Notes: generated from the sequence alone by a model not told the origin. 52,987 bases of DNA from Betaproteobacteria bacterium (GCA_028292435.1 JAQGMI010000161.1:1-52987), one strand, 5' to 3'. Positions 8,036 through 17,380 are shown, numbered from the stretch's first letter. A program made the numbers and translations.

Positions 8036-9016
8036 ATGGTCAACTTGCACAGAATCCGCGCGCTTGGTTATGCCACTGCACTCGTGGTTGCCGCTACCGG
8101 CGTCGCGCCGGCGCAAACTTTTCCCGGCAAGCCGGTGCGCATCGTCGTGCCGTACCCGGCCGGCGGGCCGATCGACATGACGACGCGGCCGCTCGCGCAG
8201 CGATTGACCGATGCGATGGGCAATCCGGTCGTCGTTGACAATCGCGGCGGCGCCAACGGCATCATCGGCACCGACAACGTGGCGAAATCCCCGGCGGACG
8301 GCTATTCGCTCATCGTTGCGTCGGGCGGCGGATTTGCCATCGGCCCGCATGTGTATTCGAAACTGCCGTTCGATGTGTTCAAGGATTTCGCGCCGGTCAG
8401 TTTGTTCGTCACTTTGCCTGAACTGCTCGCCGTGCATCCATCGTTGCCGGTGAAGTCGGTCAAGGAACTCGTTGCACTCGCGAAACAGCGGCCGAATCAA
8501 CTGAACTTCGGCTCGTCGGGCACCGGCAGCACGCCGCAGCTTGCGGCGGAAATGTTGAAGAGCGCCGCCAAGATCCAGATGGTGCACGTGCCGTATAAAG
8601 GCATGGGGCCGGCGACGATGGATTTAATCGCGGGGCAATTGCAACTGGTGTTTGCCGACATGCCGGTGCTGATGCAGCAGGTCAAAGCGGATAAATTGCG
8701 CGCGCTCGCCGTCGGCACCCGGCAGCGCTCGCCGAGCCTGCCGCAGGTGGCGACCATGAACGAAGCGGGGTATCCGCAAGTCGAAGCGTATAACTGGTAT
8801 GCGCTATATGCGCCGGCGGCGACGCCGAAACCGATCATCGCCCGGCTCAACGCCGAAATCGTCAAAGTTATGAGCCATCCGGACATGAAAAGCTTTAATC
8901 TGGCACAGGGTGCGGATGCGATGGGCAGCACGCCGGATGAACTCGCAGCGCTGCATAAGCGCGAGTTCGATAAGTGGGGCGTCGTCGTTAAAGCCGCCGG
9001 CATCAAACCCGAGTAA
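8036..9016 (+). CDS. Bug/TctC family periplasmic receptor
   Basis: A 326-residue receptor directly downstream (8 bases) of the exported MBL-fold protein. The signal peptide ends GVAPAQ, followed by T-F-P-G-K-P-V-R-I-V-V-P-Y-P-A-G-G-P. The glycine loop is GGPIDMTTRPLAQRL, with the usual acidic residue, then VVVDNRGGANGIIGTDNV, and the hinge motif MVHVPYKGMGPA. The length is normal and there is a complete C-terminal helix (LHKREFDKWGVVVKAAGIK). Pairing with a periplasmic hydrolase suggests the receptor might recognise the product of that enzyme, but this rests on gene order only. A GC hairpin follows the stop at 9020-9041. Confidence 0.92.
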   Translation: MVNLHRIRALGYATALVVAATGVAPAQTFPGKPVRIVVPYPAGGPIDMTTRPLAQRLTDAMGNPVVVDNRGGANGIIGTDNVAKSPADGYSLIVASGGGFAIGPHVYSKLPFDVFKDFAPVSLFVTLPELLAVHPSLPVKSVKELVALAKQRPNQLNFGSSGTGSTPQLAAEMLKSAAKIQMVHVPYKGMGPATMDLIAGQLQLVFADMPVLMQQVKADKLRALAVGTRQRSPSLPQVATMNEAGYPQVEAYNWYALYAPAATPKPIIARLNAEIVKVMSHPDMKSFNLAQGADAMGSTPDELAALHKREFDKWGVVVKAAGIKPE

Positions 9017-9019
9017 CCC

Positions 9020-9041
9020 CGCGCGGCCGGCGTGCCGCGCG
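9020..9041 (+). terminator. GC-rich hairpin after Bug receptor gene
   Basis: CGCGCGGC (9020-9027) and GCCGCGCG (9034-9041) pair perfectly around a 6-base loop, starting 4 bases after the receptor stop codon and ending 30 bases before the ppc start. No T-tract follows, so it may be an attenuator or mRNA-stabilising hairpin rather than a terminator. Confidence 0.35.
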
Positions 9042-9070
9042 TCATCAGCCGCAACATCAGGGAGACAGCA

Positions 9071-11890
9071 TTGCCGCGCACTAAATTTGCCCGCCGCCGT
9101 ACCGATCCCGATGCGAACGACAAGAATCTCGCGCTGATCAAAGACGTCCGCCTGCTCGGACGCCTGCTCGGCGAAGTCATCCGCGAGCAGGAGGGTGCCG
9201 AAGTGTTCGAGCTGATCGAGCGCATCCGCCAGTTGTCGGTCGGGTTTCGTCTGAAGCGCGACGCAACCGCGGGCGCGGCGCTCGACCGGCTCCTGAAGAA
9301 GCTGTCGGATGCGCAGACCTTGAGCGTGATTCGCGCCTTCAGCTATTTCTCGCATCTCGCGAACACGGCCGAAGACCGCAACATGGTGCGCCGTCGCGAG
9401 CACAACGAACGCCTCGGCCGCGTGCGCCAGGGTTCGCTCGCGATGACTCTGACGGAACTTGCCGCCGACGGCGTCAAGAGCGATGACATCGCTAAAACGC
9501 TCGAGCGCGCCTATATCTCACCCGTGCTGACCGCGCATCCGACGGAAGTGCAGCGGCAGAGCATCCTCGACGCCGAGCGCGCGATCGCCAAACTGATGGA
9601 AGCGCGCGACAATCTGCACACCGAACGCGACTGCGCCGCCAACGAAGCAATGCTGCGCGCGCGCGTCACGCAGCTGTGGCAAACGCGCATGCTGCGATAT
9701 TCGAAACTCACGGTCGCCGACGAAATCGAGAACGCGTTGAGCTACTACCGCTCGACTTTCCTGCGTCAGATTCCGCGTATGTACGACGACCTCGAACAGG
9801 CGCTGCCCGGACACGAGATCGCAACTTTTTTCCGCATGGGCAACTGGATCGGCGGCGACCGCGACGGCAATCCGAACGTGAGCGCCGCGACGCTCGAGAT
9901 GGCGCTCGCACGCCAGAGCGAAACGGCGCTGCGGTTTTATCTCGCTGAAATTCACGAGCTCGGCGCCGACCTGTCGCTCTCGGACATGCTTGCACCGGTC
10001 ACGCCGGACATGCATGCGCTGGCGCAGCGCTCGCCCGATCACAGCGACCATCGCGCCGACGAACCGTACCGCCGCGCGCTGATCGGCGTGTATGCGCGGG
10101 TCGCGGCCACGCTCGAAACGCTGACCGGCACCGAGGCCGTGCGCCACGCGGTGGCGCCGCAGGAGCCGTATACCGGCGCCGACGAGTTGCTCGCCGATTT
10201 GCGGGTGATCGAAGCGTCGCTGATTTCGCATCATGCGCAGGCATTGATTGCACCGCGATTGAAACCGCTGATGCGCGCGGTGCAGGTGTTCGGTTTTCAC
10301 CTCGCGACGGTCGATCTGCGGCAAAGCTCCGACAAGCACGAAGCGGTCGTCGCCGAATTGCTGCAAGTCGCGCGCATCGAAGCCGATTACAGTGCGCTCG
10401 CCGAATCCGCGCGGCGAAAACTGCTGCTGCGGTTATTGAACGATGCTCGCGGGCTGCGCGTGCGGGGCACGGTGTATTCCGACCTGGCCCGCGATGAACT
10501 TGCAATCTTCGAGACCGCCGCCGTCATGCTCGCACGCTACGGCCGCGCCGCGTTACGGCACTACATCATTTCGCACACCGAGGACGTGAGCGACTTGCTC
10601 GAAGTGCTGCTATTGCAGAAAGAAGCGGGTCTCATGCGCGGCACGCTCGACGGCGAAGCAGTCAACGATCTTATCGTCGTGCCTTTGTTCGAGACCATTG
10701 GCGACCTGCGTAATGCGGCAGCGATCATGCGCGGTTTTTACGCGCTCCCCGGCATCGCCGCGATGGTCGAACGCGCCGGCGCGGTGCAGGACATCATGCT
10801 CGGCTACAGCGACAGCAATAAGGACGGCGGTTTCTTCACGAGCAACTGGGAGCTCTATCGCGCCGGCACTGCGCTGGTGGAATTATTCAACGGCGTGCGG
10901 CGCAAGCATCCGGTTACGCTGCGTCTCTTTCACGGCCGCGGCGGTACCGTCGGGCGCGGAGGCGGACCGAGTTACCAAGCAATACTTGCGCAGCCGCCAG
11001 GCACGGTAAACGGACAAATCCGCCTTACCGAACAGGGCGAAGTCATTGCGTCGAAGTATGCGCATCCTGAAATCGGGCGCGGCAATCTCGAGACGCTGGT
11101 TGCGGCGACGCTCGAGGCAACACTGCTGCGGCCGACCGGCACGGCGCCGGCGGAATTTTTCGAGGCGGCGCAGGCGATCAGCGCGGCCAGCATGTCGGCG
11201 TATCGCAAGCTTGTTTACGAAACCAAAGGCTTCACCGATTATTTCTTCGCGGCGACGCCGATCCGCGAAATCGCCGAGCTCAATATCGGTTCGCGTCCCG
11301 CTTCGCGCAAGGCCACGCGCGACATCGCGGATCTGCGCGCGATCCCGTGGGGATTCAGCTGGGGTCAGAGCCGCGTCGCGCTGCCGGGCTGGTATGGATT
11401 CGGCTCGGCCATTGCAGCGTTTCTTGCCGCGGGTAAAGCGGGTGCACGCGGTAAGACTGGTGGGCAAAAGCAGCGCATGGCGCTCCTGAAACGCATGCAC
11501 AACGAATGGCCGTTTTTTCGCACGCTGTTATCCAACCTCGACATGGTGCTCGCGAAATCCGATCTTGCGATCGCTGCGCGTTACGCCGAACTCGTTGAAG
11601 ACCGCAAGCTCGGCCGCCGCATCTTTGCCACCATCGATACCGAATGGCGCGCCACGAATGAAGCGCTCTCCGCCATCACCGGCGAGACAAAGCGGCTGGC
11701 GTCGAATCCGTCCCTCGCGCGCTCGATCGAGCACCGTTTTCCCTATCTCGATCCGCTCAATCACCTGCAAGTCGAATTGATGCGGCGTTACCGCGCCCAG
11801 CGCGAAGGCGAACCGGTTGATCAGAGTGTTCAGGTCGGTATTCACATCTCGATCAACGGGATCGCCGCAGGTCTTCGTAACACGGGTTAA
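9071..11890 (+). CDS. ppc: Phosphoenolpyruvate carboxylase
   Basis: The enzyme adds bicarbonate to phosphoenolpyruvate to form oxaloacetate and replenish the citric acid cycle. The 939-residue product has the catalytic-histidine motif VLTAHPTEVQRQ (His near residue 156), IGGDRDGNP, the FHGRGGTVGRGGGP loop, GYSDSNKDGG and a C-terminus ending NGIAAGLRNTG, the usual position of the allosteric C-terminal tail. The TTG at 9071 is chosen because AGGGAGACAGCA precedes it; an earlier GTG frame at 9032 would overlap the hairpin. Family members are about 870-960 residues, so it is full length. It is unrelated to the receptor genes upstream and looks like a core gene between accessory clusters. Confidence 0.97.
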   Translation: MPRTKFARRRTDPDANDKNLALIKDVRLLGRLLGEVIREQEGAEVFELIERIRQLSVGFRLKRDATAGAALDRLLKKLSDAQTLSVIRAFSYFSHLANTAEDRNMVRRREHNERLGRVRQGSLAMTLTELAADGVKSDDIAKTLERAYISPVLTAHPTEVQRQSILDAERAIAKLMEARDNLHTERDCAANEAMLRARVTQLWQTRMLRYSKLTVADEIENALSYYRSTFLRQIPRMYDDLEQALPGHEIATFFRMGNWIGGDRDGNPNVSAATLEMALARQSETALRFYLAEIHELGADLSLSDMLAPVTPDMHALAQRSPDHSDHRADEPYRRALIGVYARVAATLETLTGTEAVRHAVAPQEPYTGADELLADLRVIEASLISHHAQALIAPRLKPLMRAVQVFGFHLATVDLRQSSDKHEAVVAELLQVARIEADYSALAESARRKLLLRLLNDARGLRVRGTVYSDLARDELAIFETAAVMLARYGRAALRHYIISHTEDVSDLLEVLLLQKEAGLMRGTLDGEAVNDLIVVPLFETIGDLRNAAAIMRGFYALPGIAAMVERAGAVQDIMLGYSDSNKDGGFFTSNWELYRAGTALVELFNGVRRKHPVTLRLFHGRGGTVGRGGGPSYQAILAQPPGTVNGQIRLTEQGEVIASKYAHPEIGRGNLETLVAATLEATLLRPTGTAPAEFFEAAQAISAASMSAYRKLVYETKGFTDYFFAATPIREIAELNIGSRPASRKATRDIADLRAIPWGFSWGQSRVALPGWYGFGSAIAAFLAAGKAGARGKTGGQKQRMALLKRMHNEWPFFRTLLSNLDMVLAKSDLAIAARYAELVEDRKLGRRIFATIDTEWRATNEALSAITGETKRLASNPSLARSIEHRFPYLDPLNHLQVELMRRYRAQREGEPVDQSVQVGIHISINGIAAGLRNTG

Positions 11891-11978
11891 CGACGTGTCA
11901 GACTGTCATGCACGCTCTTTGCTTGCTACTGGCTTAATCTTTGCCTGCCCGCCGTTTGCAGGAGTAGAGTTGCAGGCG

Positions 11979-12470
11979 ATGAATACGCGATTTTCTTCGT
12001 TGCTGTTAGTACTGTGCTGCGCCGGGCTGCTCGGCTCGACGCCGGCCGCTGCCGTGCTATACAAATGGGTGGACGAGCGCGGTGTGACCAATTATTCGAG
12101 CGAACTGCCGCCCGGCGGCCGCGGCGCGAACAAAGTCACCCAGGTCGAAAACAAGATGTCCGTGTACACGCCCGATGCGAATTTCATGCAGGCGGTAAAG
12201 GTCATGCGCGAGCGATCGCTGAGAACGCTCGCCGAGCCCGAAGCGCCGCGGCCGCCGGGCATGCAGGTCGAGCGCATCGCGGTCCAGCAATCGGGTTACG
12301 AACAATGTCTCGCGTCCGGCCGCCTCGGTTGCGACGATTTGTGGGGCGCCCACTATCCGTACTATTCGGTCGGGGCGCCGTATTTTCCGTACTACCGTGT
12401 GCCGGCGCGGCGGTTCCTGACGCCGCGCCCGACGCCGCACGTCGGCCGAATGGGGCATATCCGCCGTTAA
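11979..12470 (+). CDS. Exported DUF4124-domain protein
   Basis: A 163-residue protein with a signal peptide (MNTRFSS to about TPAAA) followed at once by the DUF4124 signature Y-K-W-V-D-E-R-G-V-T-N-Y-S, found in many envelope proteins of beta- and gammaproteobacteria with no known function. After the domain come a charged helix (residues about 65-95) and a tail unusually rich in Tyr, Pro and Arg (YPYYSVGAPYFPYYR). Two cysteines, in YEQCLASGRLGC, may form a disulfide. The ATG at 11979 is used; the frame stays open upstream into ppc, but without a signal peptide. It could be a cell-wall-associated protein. Confidence 0.7.
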   Translation: MNTRFSSLLLVLCCAGLLGSTPAAAVLYKWVDERGVTNYSSELPPGGRGANKVTQVENKMSVYTPDANFMQAVKVMRERSLRTLAEPEAPRPPGMQVERIAVQQSGYEQCLASGRLGCDDLWGAHYPYYSVGAPYFPYYRVPARRFLTPRPTPHVGRMGHIRR

Positions 12471-12678
12471 GTGCCGGGCCGCAGTGCGGCGGCTGTTTGC
12501 CATTGTCATACGATTCCGCTTTTAGCCAAAACGCCCATCGCAAATTGCAGCAGCCGTCAAGGATTGCCAGAATCGCGATTCGAGTGCATTGTGGCTGCCG
12601 GCGTCGCAACGCTGAGCGGCGCGAGCGGCATGGAGGGATTCGCCGCGCCCGCAAAAATAGCCAGGGAGAATTTTTAAG
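12471..12678. other. Intergenic region without convincing gene
   Basis: This stretch of 208 bases separates the DUF4124 gene from the kinase gene. It contains a 68-codon open frame whose residue composition looks non-coding (Cys/Arg rich, no match to a family) and which begins with GTG directly after the upstream stop. No clear promoter or terminator is recognised apart from the kinase ribosome site AGGGAGA near its right end. Confidence 0.4.
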
Positions 12679-13500
12679 ATGTCGCTCGAAACGCGCTTTC
12701 AGTTGCGCGAAAAGCTGGGGGAAGGGGCAACCAGCGAAGTCTATGCCGCCTATGACCGCAACCTGCGCCGTCACGTGGCGATTAAGCAGTTCAAGAAATT
12801 TACGAGCCGCGGTGGCGTGCTTGCGGAGACCAAGGAACGGTTTCTCGTCGACGCGCGCGCAGCGGCCGGCGTATCGCACGGCAACATCGTGACGATCTAC
12901 GACGCCGGCAGTTACGGCGACGGCATCGCTATCGTGATGGAACTCGTCAAGGATTCGCTGCGCAAGGTGCTCGACCGCACGCCGCTGCCGCCGCTCGATG
13001 TCGTCGTCAATATCACCGCGCAGCTCGCCGACGGACTTCGGTGCCTGCATGCAAATGGCATCTTTCATCGCGACATCAAGCCGTCGAACATTCTGATCGC
13101 GCCGGATAACGTCGCAAAAATCGGCGACTTTGGTCTGGCGCATCTGCCGATGTCCGATTTGACGCGCACTGGCACCGTGATCGGAACGCCGCGCTACATG
13201 TCGCCCGAACAGGCACAAGGCCAGATTGTCGATTACCGCACCGACATTTTTTCGCTCGGCGTCGTCATGTTCGAGATGCTGACCGGCCAGACGCCGTTCG
13301 AGCGCCCGTCTTGCAAGGACCACGAATTGCTGACGCGCATCGTGACCGAGCCGGCGGTAAAGCCGTCTCAACTGAATCCGAAGGTGCCGCCTGAACTCGA
13401 CGCGATCATCGCCTGCGCGCTTGCGAAGACGCCGCAGGCGCGCTATCAGACCGCGGGCAAGTTCGCCGAAGCCCTGCGCGCGCTCAAGCTGCCCGCCTGA
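12679..13500 (+). CDS. Stand-alone Hanks-type Ser/Thr protein kinase
   Basis: A 273-residue protein that is one kinase domain with no membrane segment or sensor. It has the Gly-rich loop GEGATSEV (residues 14-21), the ATP lysine K36 in HVAIKQF, the catalytic loop HRDIKPSN (130-137, catalytic D132), the metal motif D150-F-G, and a GTPRYMSPEQ activation-segment end (169-178). It therefore looks catalytically complete. One oddity is the alpha-C helix, which reads R-F-L-V-D-A-R-A-A-A where a Glu that pairs with the ATP lysine is expected (Asp58 instead). AGGGAGA precedes the ATG. Thirty-four bases separate it from the next gene, possibly a partner. Cytoplasmic; substrates unknown. Confidence 0.88.
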   Translation: MSLETRFQLREKLGEGATSEVYAAYDRNLRRHVAIKQFKKFTSRGGVLAETKERFLVDARAAAGVSHGNIVTIYDAGSYGDGIAIVMELVKDSLRKVLDRTPLPPLDVVVNITAQLADGLRCLHANGIFHRDIKPSNILIAPDNVAKIGDFGLAHLPMSDLTRTGTVIGTPRYMSPEQAQGQIVDYRTDIFSLGVVMFEMLTGQTPFERPSCKDHELLTRIVTEPAVKPSQLNPKVPPELDAIIACALAKTPQARYQTAGKFAEALRALKLPA

Positions 13501-13534
13501 ACTCGACTGACAGCGGCTGCAGTAAAATGCGGTC

Positions 13535-14056
13535 ATGAACCTCGAGCAGATCCGGATCGATTTCATTCCCGAGCAGGACCGGCTCCTGATGCGGCTCGCG
13601 AGCGGCGATCGCAGCGAAGTCCTGCTGTGGTTGACGCGGCGTTGCGTGCGGCTGATATGGCCGCTGCTCATCAAGATGACCGAGTCCGTGCCGCAGATTG
13701 CGCAGCAGCCATTGCCCGAAGCGCGCCAGGCGCTGCTTGGCATGCAGCGCGAGCAGGCATTGTCGAAGGCAAATTTTTCGCGGCCCTATGATGCGGCGAA
13801 CCGTGAGCGTCCGCTCGGCGCCGACCCCATTATCGTGGCGCGCGTGAATACCGGCCGCAACGACCAGGGCAAGCACGTGCTCGCATTGCTGCCGCAACAA
13901 GGGCAGGGCGTCACGCTGGGCCTCGACGACACCCTGCTGCACGGTTTGTGCAAACTGCTGCAGGATGTCGTCGCGAAAGCCGAGTGGGACATGGTGCTCG
14001 CGCTGCCGGCGCAAACGCAGGCAGCGGTTCACGAAGCGCCGCGCGTATTGAACTAA
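13535..14056 (+). CDS. Conserved-looking cytoplasmic protein of unknown function
   Basis: A 173-residue protein not recognised as a named family. It has no signal peptide. It opens M-N-L-E-Q-I-R-I-D-F-I-P-E-Q-D-R-L-L-M-R and has the basic, tryptophan-bearing helix LLWLTRRCVRLIWPLL at about residues 28-43, then an acidic/polar middle and an all-beta-looking C-terminal half (VLALLPQQGQGVTLGLDDTL). Third-position GC use is like the neighbours, so it is a real gene rather than chance. It starts 34 bases after the kinase and is on the same strand, so it could be a kinase substrate or partner, but this is speculation. Confidence 0.6.
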   Translation: MNLEQIRIDFIPEQDRLLMRLASGDRSEVLLWLTRRCVRLIWPLLIKMTESVPQIAQQPLPEARQALLGMQREQALSKANFSRPYDAANRERPLGADPIIVARVNTGRNDQGKHVLALLPQQGQGVTLGLDDTLLHGLCKLLQDVVAKAEWDMVLALPAQTQAAVHEAPRVLN

Positions 14057-14071
14057 TCAAGTTGAACTGAC

Positions 14072-14097
14072 GGCCGCGCGGCGCAATACGCGCGGCC
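14072..14097 (+). terminator. Strong GC hairpin, candidate terminator
   Basis: GGCCGCGCG (14072-14080) and CGCGCGGCC (14089-14097) pair perfectly around an 8-base loop, 15 bases after the stop of the unknown gene and 21 bases before the cyclase-family ATG. An AAC-AATAAA stretch follows, not a T-tract. It may separate the kinase pair from the cyclase transcript. Confidence 0.4.
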
Positions 14098-14118
14098 AAC
14101 AATAAATCTGGAGATCCA

Positions 14119-15141
14119 ATGACGAAACGCTGGCAGCAGCGCCCCGCGGGTTCAAACTGGGGCGAATTCGGCGACGATGATCAGCATGGCCGCATGAACC
14201 TTTTGACCGCGGAGCGCCGGTTGCGCGCGCTCAAGGAAGTGCAGACCGGCGAAGTGTTTTGCCTCTCGCATCCGCTGGACCGTCCGGGCGGCAACCTGCT
14301 AAATCCCGGCCGCTACCCGCCGGAGTTTCATCCGGTATTCAGGCCGGGCGGTGAAGTGTATTTCAATCTTGCGATGCAGGAGATCGATCCGCGCCTGACT
14401 GACGTCGGCTCGGACGAAGCGATCATGCTCTATTCGCAGTACTCGACGCACTGGGACGGTTTCGCGCACAAGGGCACGCTGTTCGATGCGGACGGCGACG
14501 GCGTCGCCGAGAAAGTTTCATACAACGGCTTTCGGCTGGTCGACGATGCCGGCAACGGTCTGCACGGAAAGATCGGCGCGCTCGCGTTGTCGGTGGACGA
14601 AATGGCGGAGACCGGCGTGCAGGGCCGCGCGGTGATGCTCGATCTGCGCCATCATTTCAACGACGAACGCGTCGCAGTTACTTATGAAATGCTTGAGCGC
14701 GTGATGCAAGACGATGCGGTCACCGTGGAAAAAGGCGACATCCTGGTCATTCACACCGGCCTCGGGCAATTGATTCGCGACGCCGACGGCAAGCTCGACC
14801 AGTCGATCAAGACGCAGTGCGCGGTGCTCGACGGCTGGGATCAGCGGCTGCTCGAGTGGATTGCCGATACCGGCATCGCGGCGATTGCGGCCGACAATCT
14901 CGCGGTAGAGCGCTCGTCCACTCTCGGACTCGATCCGCGCATGCCGCATCGCGGGCCGCAACTCCCGCTGCACGAGCATTGCCTGGTCAAACTCGGCATT
15001 CACTTGGGCGAACTCTGGTATGTCACCGAACTCGCGGCATGGCTGCGTAAAAACAAACGCAGCCGCTTCCTGCTGACGGCGCCGCCGCTGCGAATGCCGG
15101 GCGCCGCCGGTTCGCCAGTGACGCCGATTGCGACCGTTTAA
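14119..15141 (+). CDS. Cyclase-family metal-dependent hydrolase (kynurenine formamidase-like)
   Basis: A 340-residue member of the cyclase family (PF04199 type), which includes bacterial arylformamidase and enzymes that open or close lactone-like rings using a divalent metal. The metal site is seen as S-T-H-W-D-G-F-A-H (residues about 114-122), a variant of the usual H-x-G-T-H-x-D-x-P-x-H, with the second-sphere stretch ADNLAVE further on and the C-terminal PLHEHCLVKLGIHLGELW, which carries the closing His. No signal peptide, so cytoplasmic. It lies 26 bases ahead of a Bug receptor on the same strand: a probable enzyme-receptor operon for one compound. The long form (over 300 residues) is common in catabolic gene sets. 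Confidence 0.83.
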   Translation: MTKRWQQRPAGSNWGEFGDDDQHGRMNLLTAERRLRALKEVQTGEVFCLSHPLDRPGGNLLNPGRYPPEFHPVFRPGGEVYFNLAMQEIDPRLTDVGSDEAIMLYSQYSTHWDGFAHKGTLFDADGDGVAEKVSYNGFRLVDDAGNGLHGKIGALALSVDEMAETGVQGRAVMLDLRHHFNDERVAVTYEMLERVMQDDAVTVEKGDILVIHTGLGQLIRDADGKLDQSIKTQCAVLDGWDQRLLEWIADTGIAAIAADNLAVERSSTLGLDPRMPHRGPQLPLHEHCLVKLGIHLGELWYVTELAAWLRKNKRSRFLLTAPPLRMPGAAGSPVTPIATV

Positions 15142-15167
15142 ACTCACAACGCCTCAAGATTAAACCA

Positions 15168-16142
15168 ATGCCACGCTACAACAATGCGCTGTCGACTATC
15201 ACGGCCCTTTTACTGTGCGGAGCGGTCGCGCACGCCGCCGATCCGGCCTATCCGACGAAACCGATCCGTTTTATCGTGCCGACCGCGCCGGGCGGCGGTT
15301 CGGATTTAATCGCGCGCACGCTCGGCAACAAATACACGCAGGCGTGGGGCCAGCAGGTCGTCGTCGACCATCGGCCGGGCGCCGGCATGACGATCGGCAT
15401 CGATCTCGTTGCCAAGGCGACGCCAGATGGCCATACCGTTGTCCTCGTCAATCCATCGCACGCGATCAACGCGACGCTGATGGCGAGATTGCCGTACGAC
15501 CCCGTGCGCGATTTGACGCCGGTCACCGTGATTGCAACGCAGCCTTACGCAGTCGTCGTCTCGCCGACGCTGGCGGCCAAGAACGTGAGAGAGCTGATCG
15601 CGCTTGCCAAAGCCAGGCCGCGCGAGCTTTCCTATGCATCCTCGGGGCCCGGTTCGGCCTCGCATCTCGCCACCGAAATGTTGAGCGGCATGGCCGGCAT
15701 AGAAATGAATCATGTGCCTTACAAGGGCACCGGCCCGGCGATTCCCGATCTGATCAGCGGCCGCGTGCAGCTTTACATCAATCCGCTGCTGGCGGTGATC
15801 GGCGCGGTCGAAACCGGGCGTCTGCGTGTGATCGCCGTGACTTCGGCAAAGCGCGTCAACTCGTTGCCCGACATTCCGACCGTCGCGGAATCCGGCGTGC
15901 CGGGTTATGAAGCAATCGCTTGGTACATGTTGCTCGTGCCGTCGAAGACGCCGGCCTTCATCGTCAATCAACTCAATGCCGAAACGCTCAAGGCGCTGAA
16001 GTCCGCCGAAATGATCGACATGCTCGCGCGTGCAGGTACCGATCCGCTCGGCAACACGCCGCGCGAGGCGGCGGAGTTCCTGAAAGTCGAAATTGCGCGT
16101 TGGGGCAAAGCGGTCAAGCAGGCGGGCGTCAAAATCGAATAA
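15168..16142 (+). CDS. Bug/TctC family periplasmic receptor
   Basis: A 324-residue receptor. The signal peptide ends AHAAD, followed by P-A-Y-P-T-K-P-I-R-F-I-V-P. The family loop PGGGSDLIARTLGNKY is followed by VVVDHRPGAGMTIGIDLV, in which DHR replaces the usual DNR, an uncommon change in the pocket-forming motif. The hinge motif MNHVPYKGTGPAI is normal. It probably forms an operon with the upstream cyclase-family hydrolase (26 bases) and perhaps with the NHL lipoprotein that starts 45 bases downstream. The ligand is likely whatever acid or amide the hydrolase processes, an inference from gene order only. Confidence 0.92.
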   Translation: MPRYNNALSTITALLLCGAVAHAADPAYPTKPIRFIVPTAPGGGSDLIARTLGNKYTQAWGQQVVVDHRPGAGMTIGIDLVAKATPDGHTVVLVNPSHAINATLMARLPYDPVRDLTPVTVIATQPYAVVVSPTLAAKNVRELIALAKARPRELSYASSGPGSASHLATEMLSGMAGIEMNHVPYKGTGPAIPDLISGRVQLYINPLLAVIGAVETGRLRVIAVTSAKRVNSLPDIPTVAESGVPGYEAIAWYMLLVPSKTPAFIVNQLNAETLKALKSAEMIDMLARAGTDPLGNTPREAAEFLKVEIARWGKAVKQAGVKIE

Positions 16143-16187
16143 GCAGTGCGCTTGTGCAGTCATAGAACAATCGGAGAGGGGAACACC

Positions 16188-17291
16188 ATGCAAAAATCAA
16201 TGTGGACGCGGTTCGCCGCGATGTTTGCCGCCAGCGGCATTCTTGCCATAGCGGGCTGCGCGCACCAATCGATGCCCGGCACCGCGCCGGAATACAAAGT
16301 CGATGCGGCGTGGCCCAAGCCGCTTAAAGGCGACTTAATATGGGGGCAAGTGTCGAGTGTGGCGGTGGACCGGTACGATCACGTCTGGGTCTTGCATCGG
16401 CCGAACACGCTGCTCGACGACGATAAGGGCGCGCAGCAAAAGCCGCCCGTGAATCGCTGCTGCGTGGCAGCGCCCGCCGTCATGGAATTCGATCAGGCCG
16501 GCAATTTCGTGCAAGGGTGGGGCGGCCCCGGCGAAGGTTACGACTGGCCGAAAAACGAACACGGCATACACGTCGACTGGCAGGACAACGTGTGGATCTC
16601 GGGCAACGATCCCGCCGACAATCACCTGCTCAAATTCACGCGCGACGGCAAATTCCTGCTGCAGATCTGCAAGCCCGGCAAATCCGAAGGCAGCAACAGC
16701 CGCACGCAGCTTGGACGCCCGGCGGCGATCGAGTCGGATGCGTCCCACAACGAGATTCTGGTCGGCGATGGTTACGGCAACCGCCGCGTCATCGTGTTCA
16801 ACGCGACGACCGGCGCGTACAAGCGGCATTGGGGCGCGTACGGTGCGGTGCCGAGCGACGAAAAAGTCGCCGCTTACAAGCCGGGCGCGGCGCCATCGAA
16901 GCAATTCGGCAATCCGCATTGCGTGCGCCGCACGCGCGACGGCCTGCTTTACGTCTGCGACCGTCCGAACAACCGCATCCAGGTTTTCCTGAATGACGGC
17001 ACGTACGTGCGCGAATTTTTCATCGACCCGTCGACGTTGAGCGGCCCCGTCGCCGACATCGTAACGTCGCGCGATGCAGGCGAGCGCTTCCTTTTCGCGG
17101 CCGACGGCTCGAATTCGGAAATCAACATCCTGCGGCGCGCCGACGGCGTCAAAGTCGGCAGTTTTGGCCGTCCCGGGCGCATGGCCGGCGAATTTCGCTC
17201 GCTGCACAACATGGCCATTGATTCGAACGGCGACATATATACTGCCGAAGCTGGCTACGGCCGGCGGGTGCAGAAGTTTAAGTTGCAGTGA
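16188..17291 (+). CDS. NHL-repeat propeller lipoprotein
   Basis: A 367-residue protein whose signal peptide ends in the lipobox I-A-G-C (Cys about residue 23), so it is predicted to be membrane-anchored. The rest is built from NHL blades: QVSSVAVDRYDHVWVLHRPN, GIHVDWQDNVWISGNDPADN, EILVGDGYGNRRVIVFNATT, DGLLYVCDRPNNRIQVF and MAIDSNGDIYTAEAGYGRRV. There are two adjacent cysteines after N-R (VNRCCVAAPAV), a feature absent from the other two NHL proteins of the window. GAGAGGGGAA precedes the ATG at 16188. It follows the Bug receptor closely and could be a periplasmic carrier or lactonase-like enzyme; function unproven. Confidence 0.82.
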   Translation: MQKSMWTRFAAMFAASGILAIAGCAHQSMPGTAPEYKVDAAWPKPLKGDLIWGQVSSVAVDRYDHVWVLHRPNTLLDDDKGAQQKPPVNRCCVAAPAVMEFDQAGNFVQGWGGPGEGYDWPKNEHGIHVDWQDNVWISGNDPADNHLLKFTRDGKFLLQICKPGKSEGSNSRTQLGRPAAIESDASHNEILVGDGYGNRRVIVFNATTGAYKRHWGAYGAVPSDEKVAAYKPGAAPSKQFGNPHCVRRTRDGLLYVCDRPNNRIQVFLNDGTYVREFFIDPSTLSGPVADIVTSRDAGERFLFAADGSNSEINILRRADGVKVGSFGRPGRMAGEFRSLHNMAIDSNGDIYTAEAGYGRRVQKFKLQ

Positions 17292-17380
17292 GCCGGCGCG
17301 CGGGCTGGAATAAACGGTGCCGGCCGCGTGTTTACGCGTTTACAGGGATTTTCCTGTGTAAAAAGCAAAGTGAGGGAGCA

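Noticed and set aside
12471..12677. 68-codon open frame after the DUF4124 gene
   Set aside because: Cys/Arg-rich composition, no ribosome site and no recognisable pattern.
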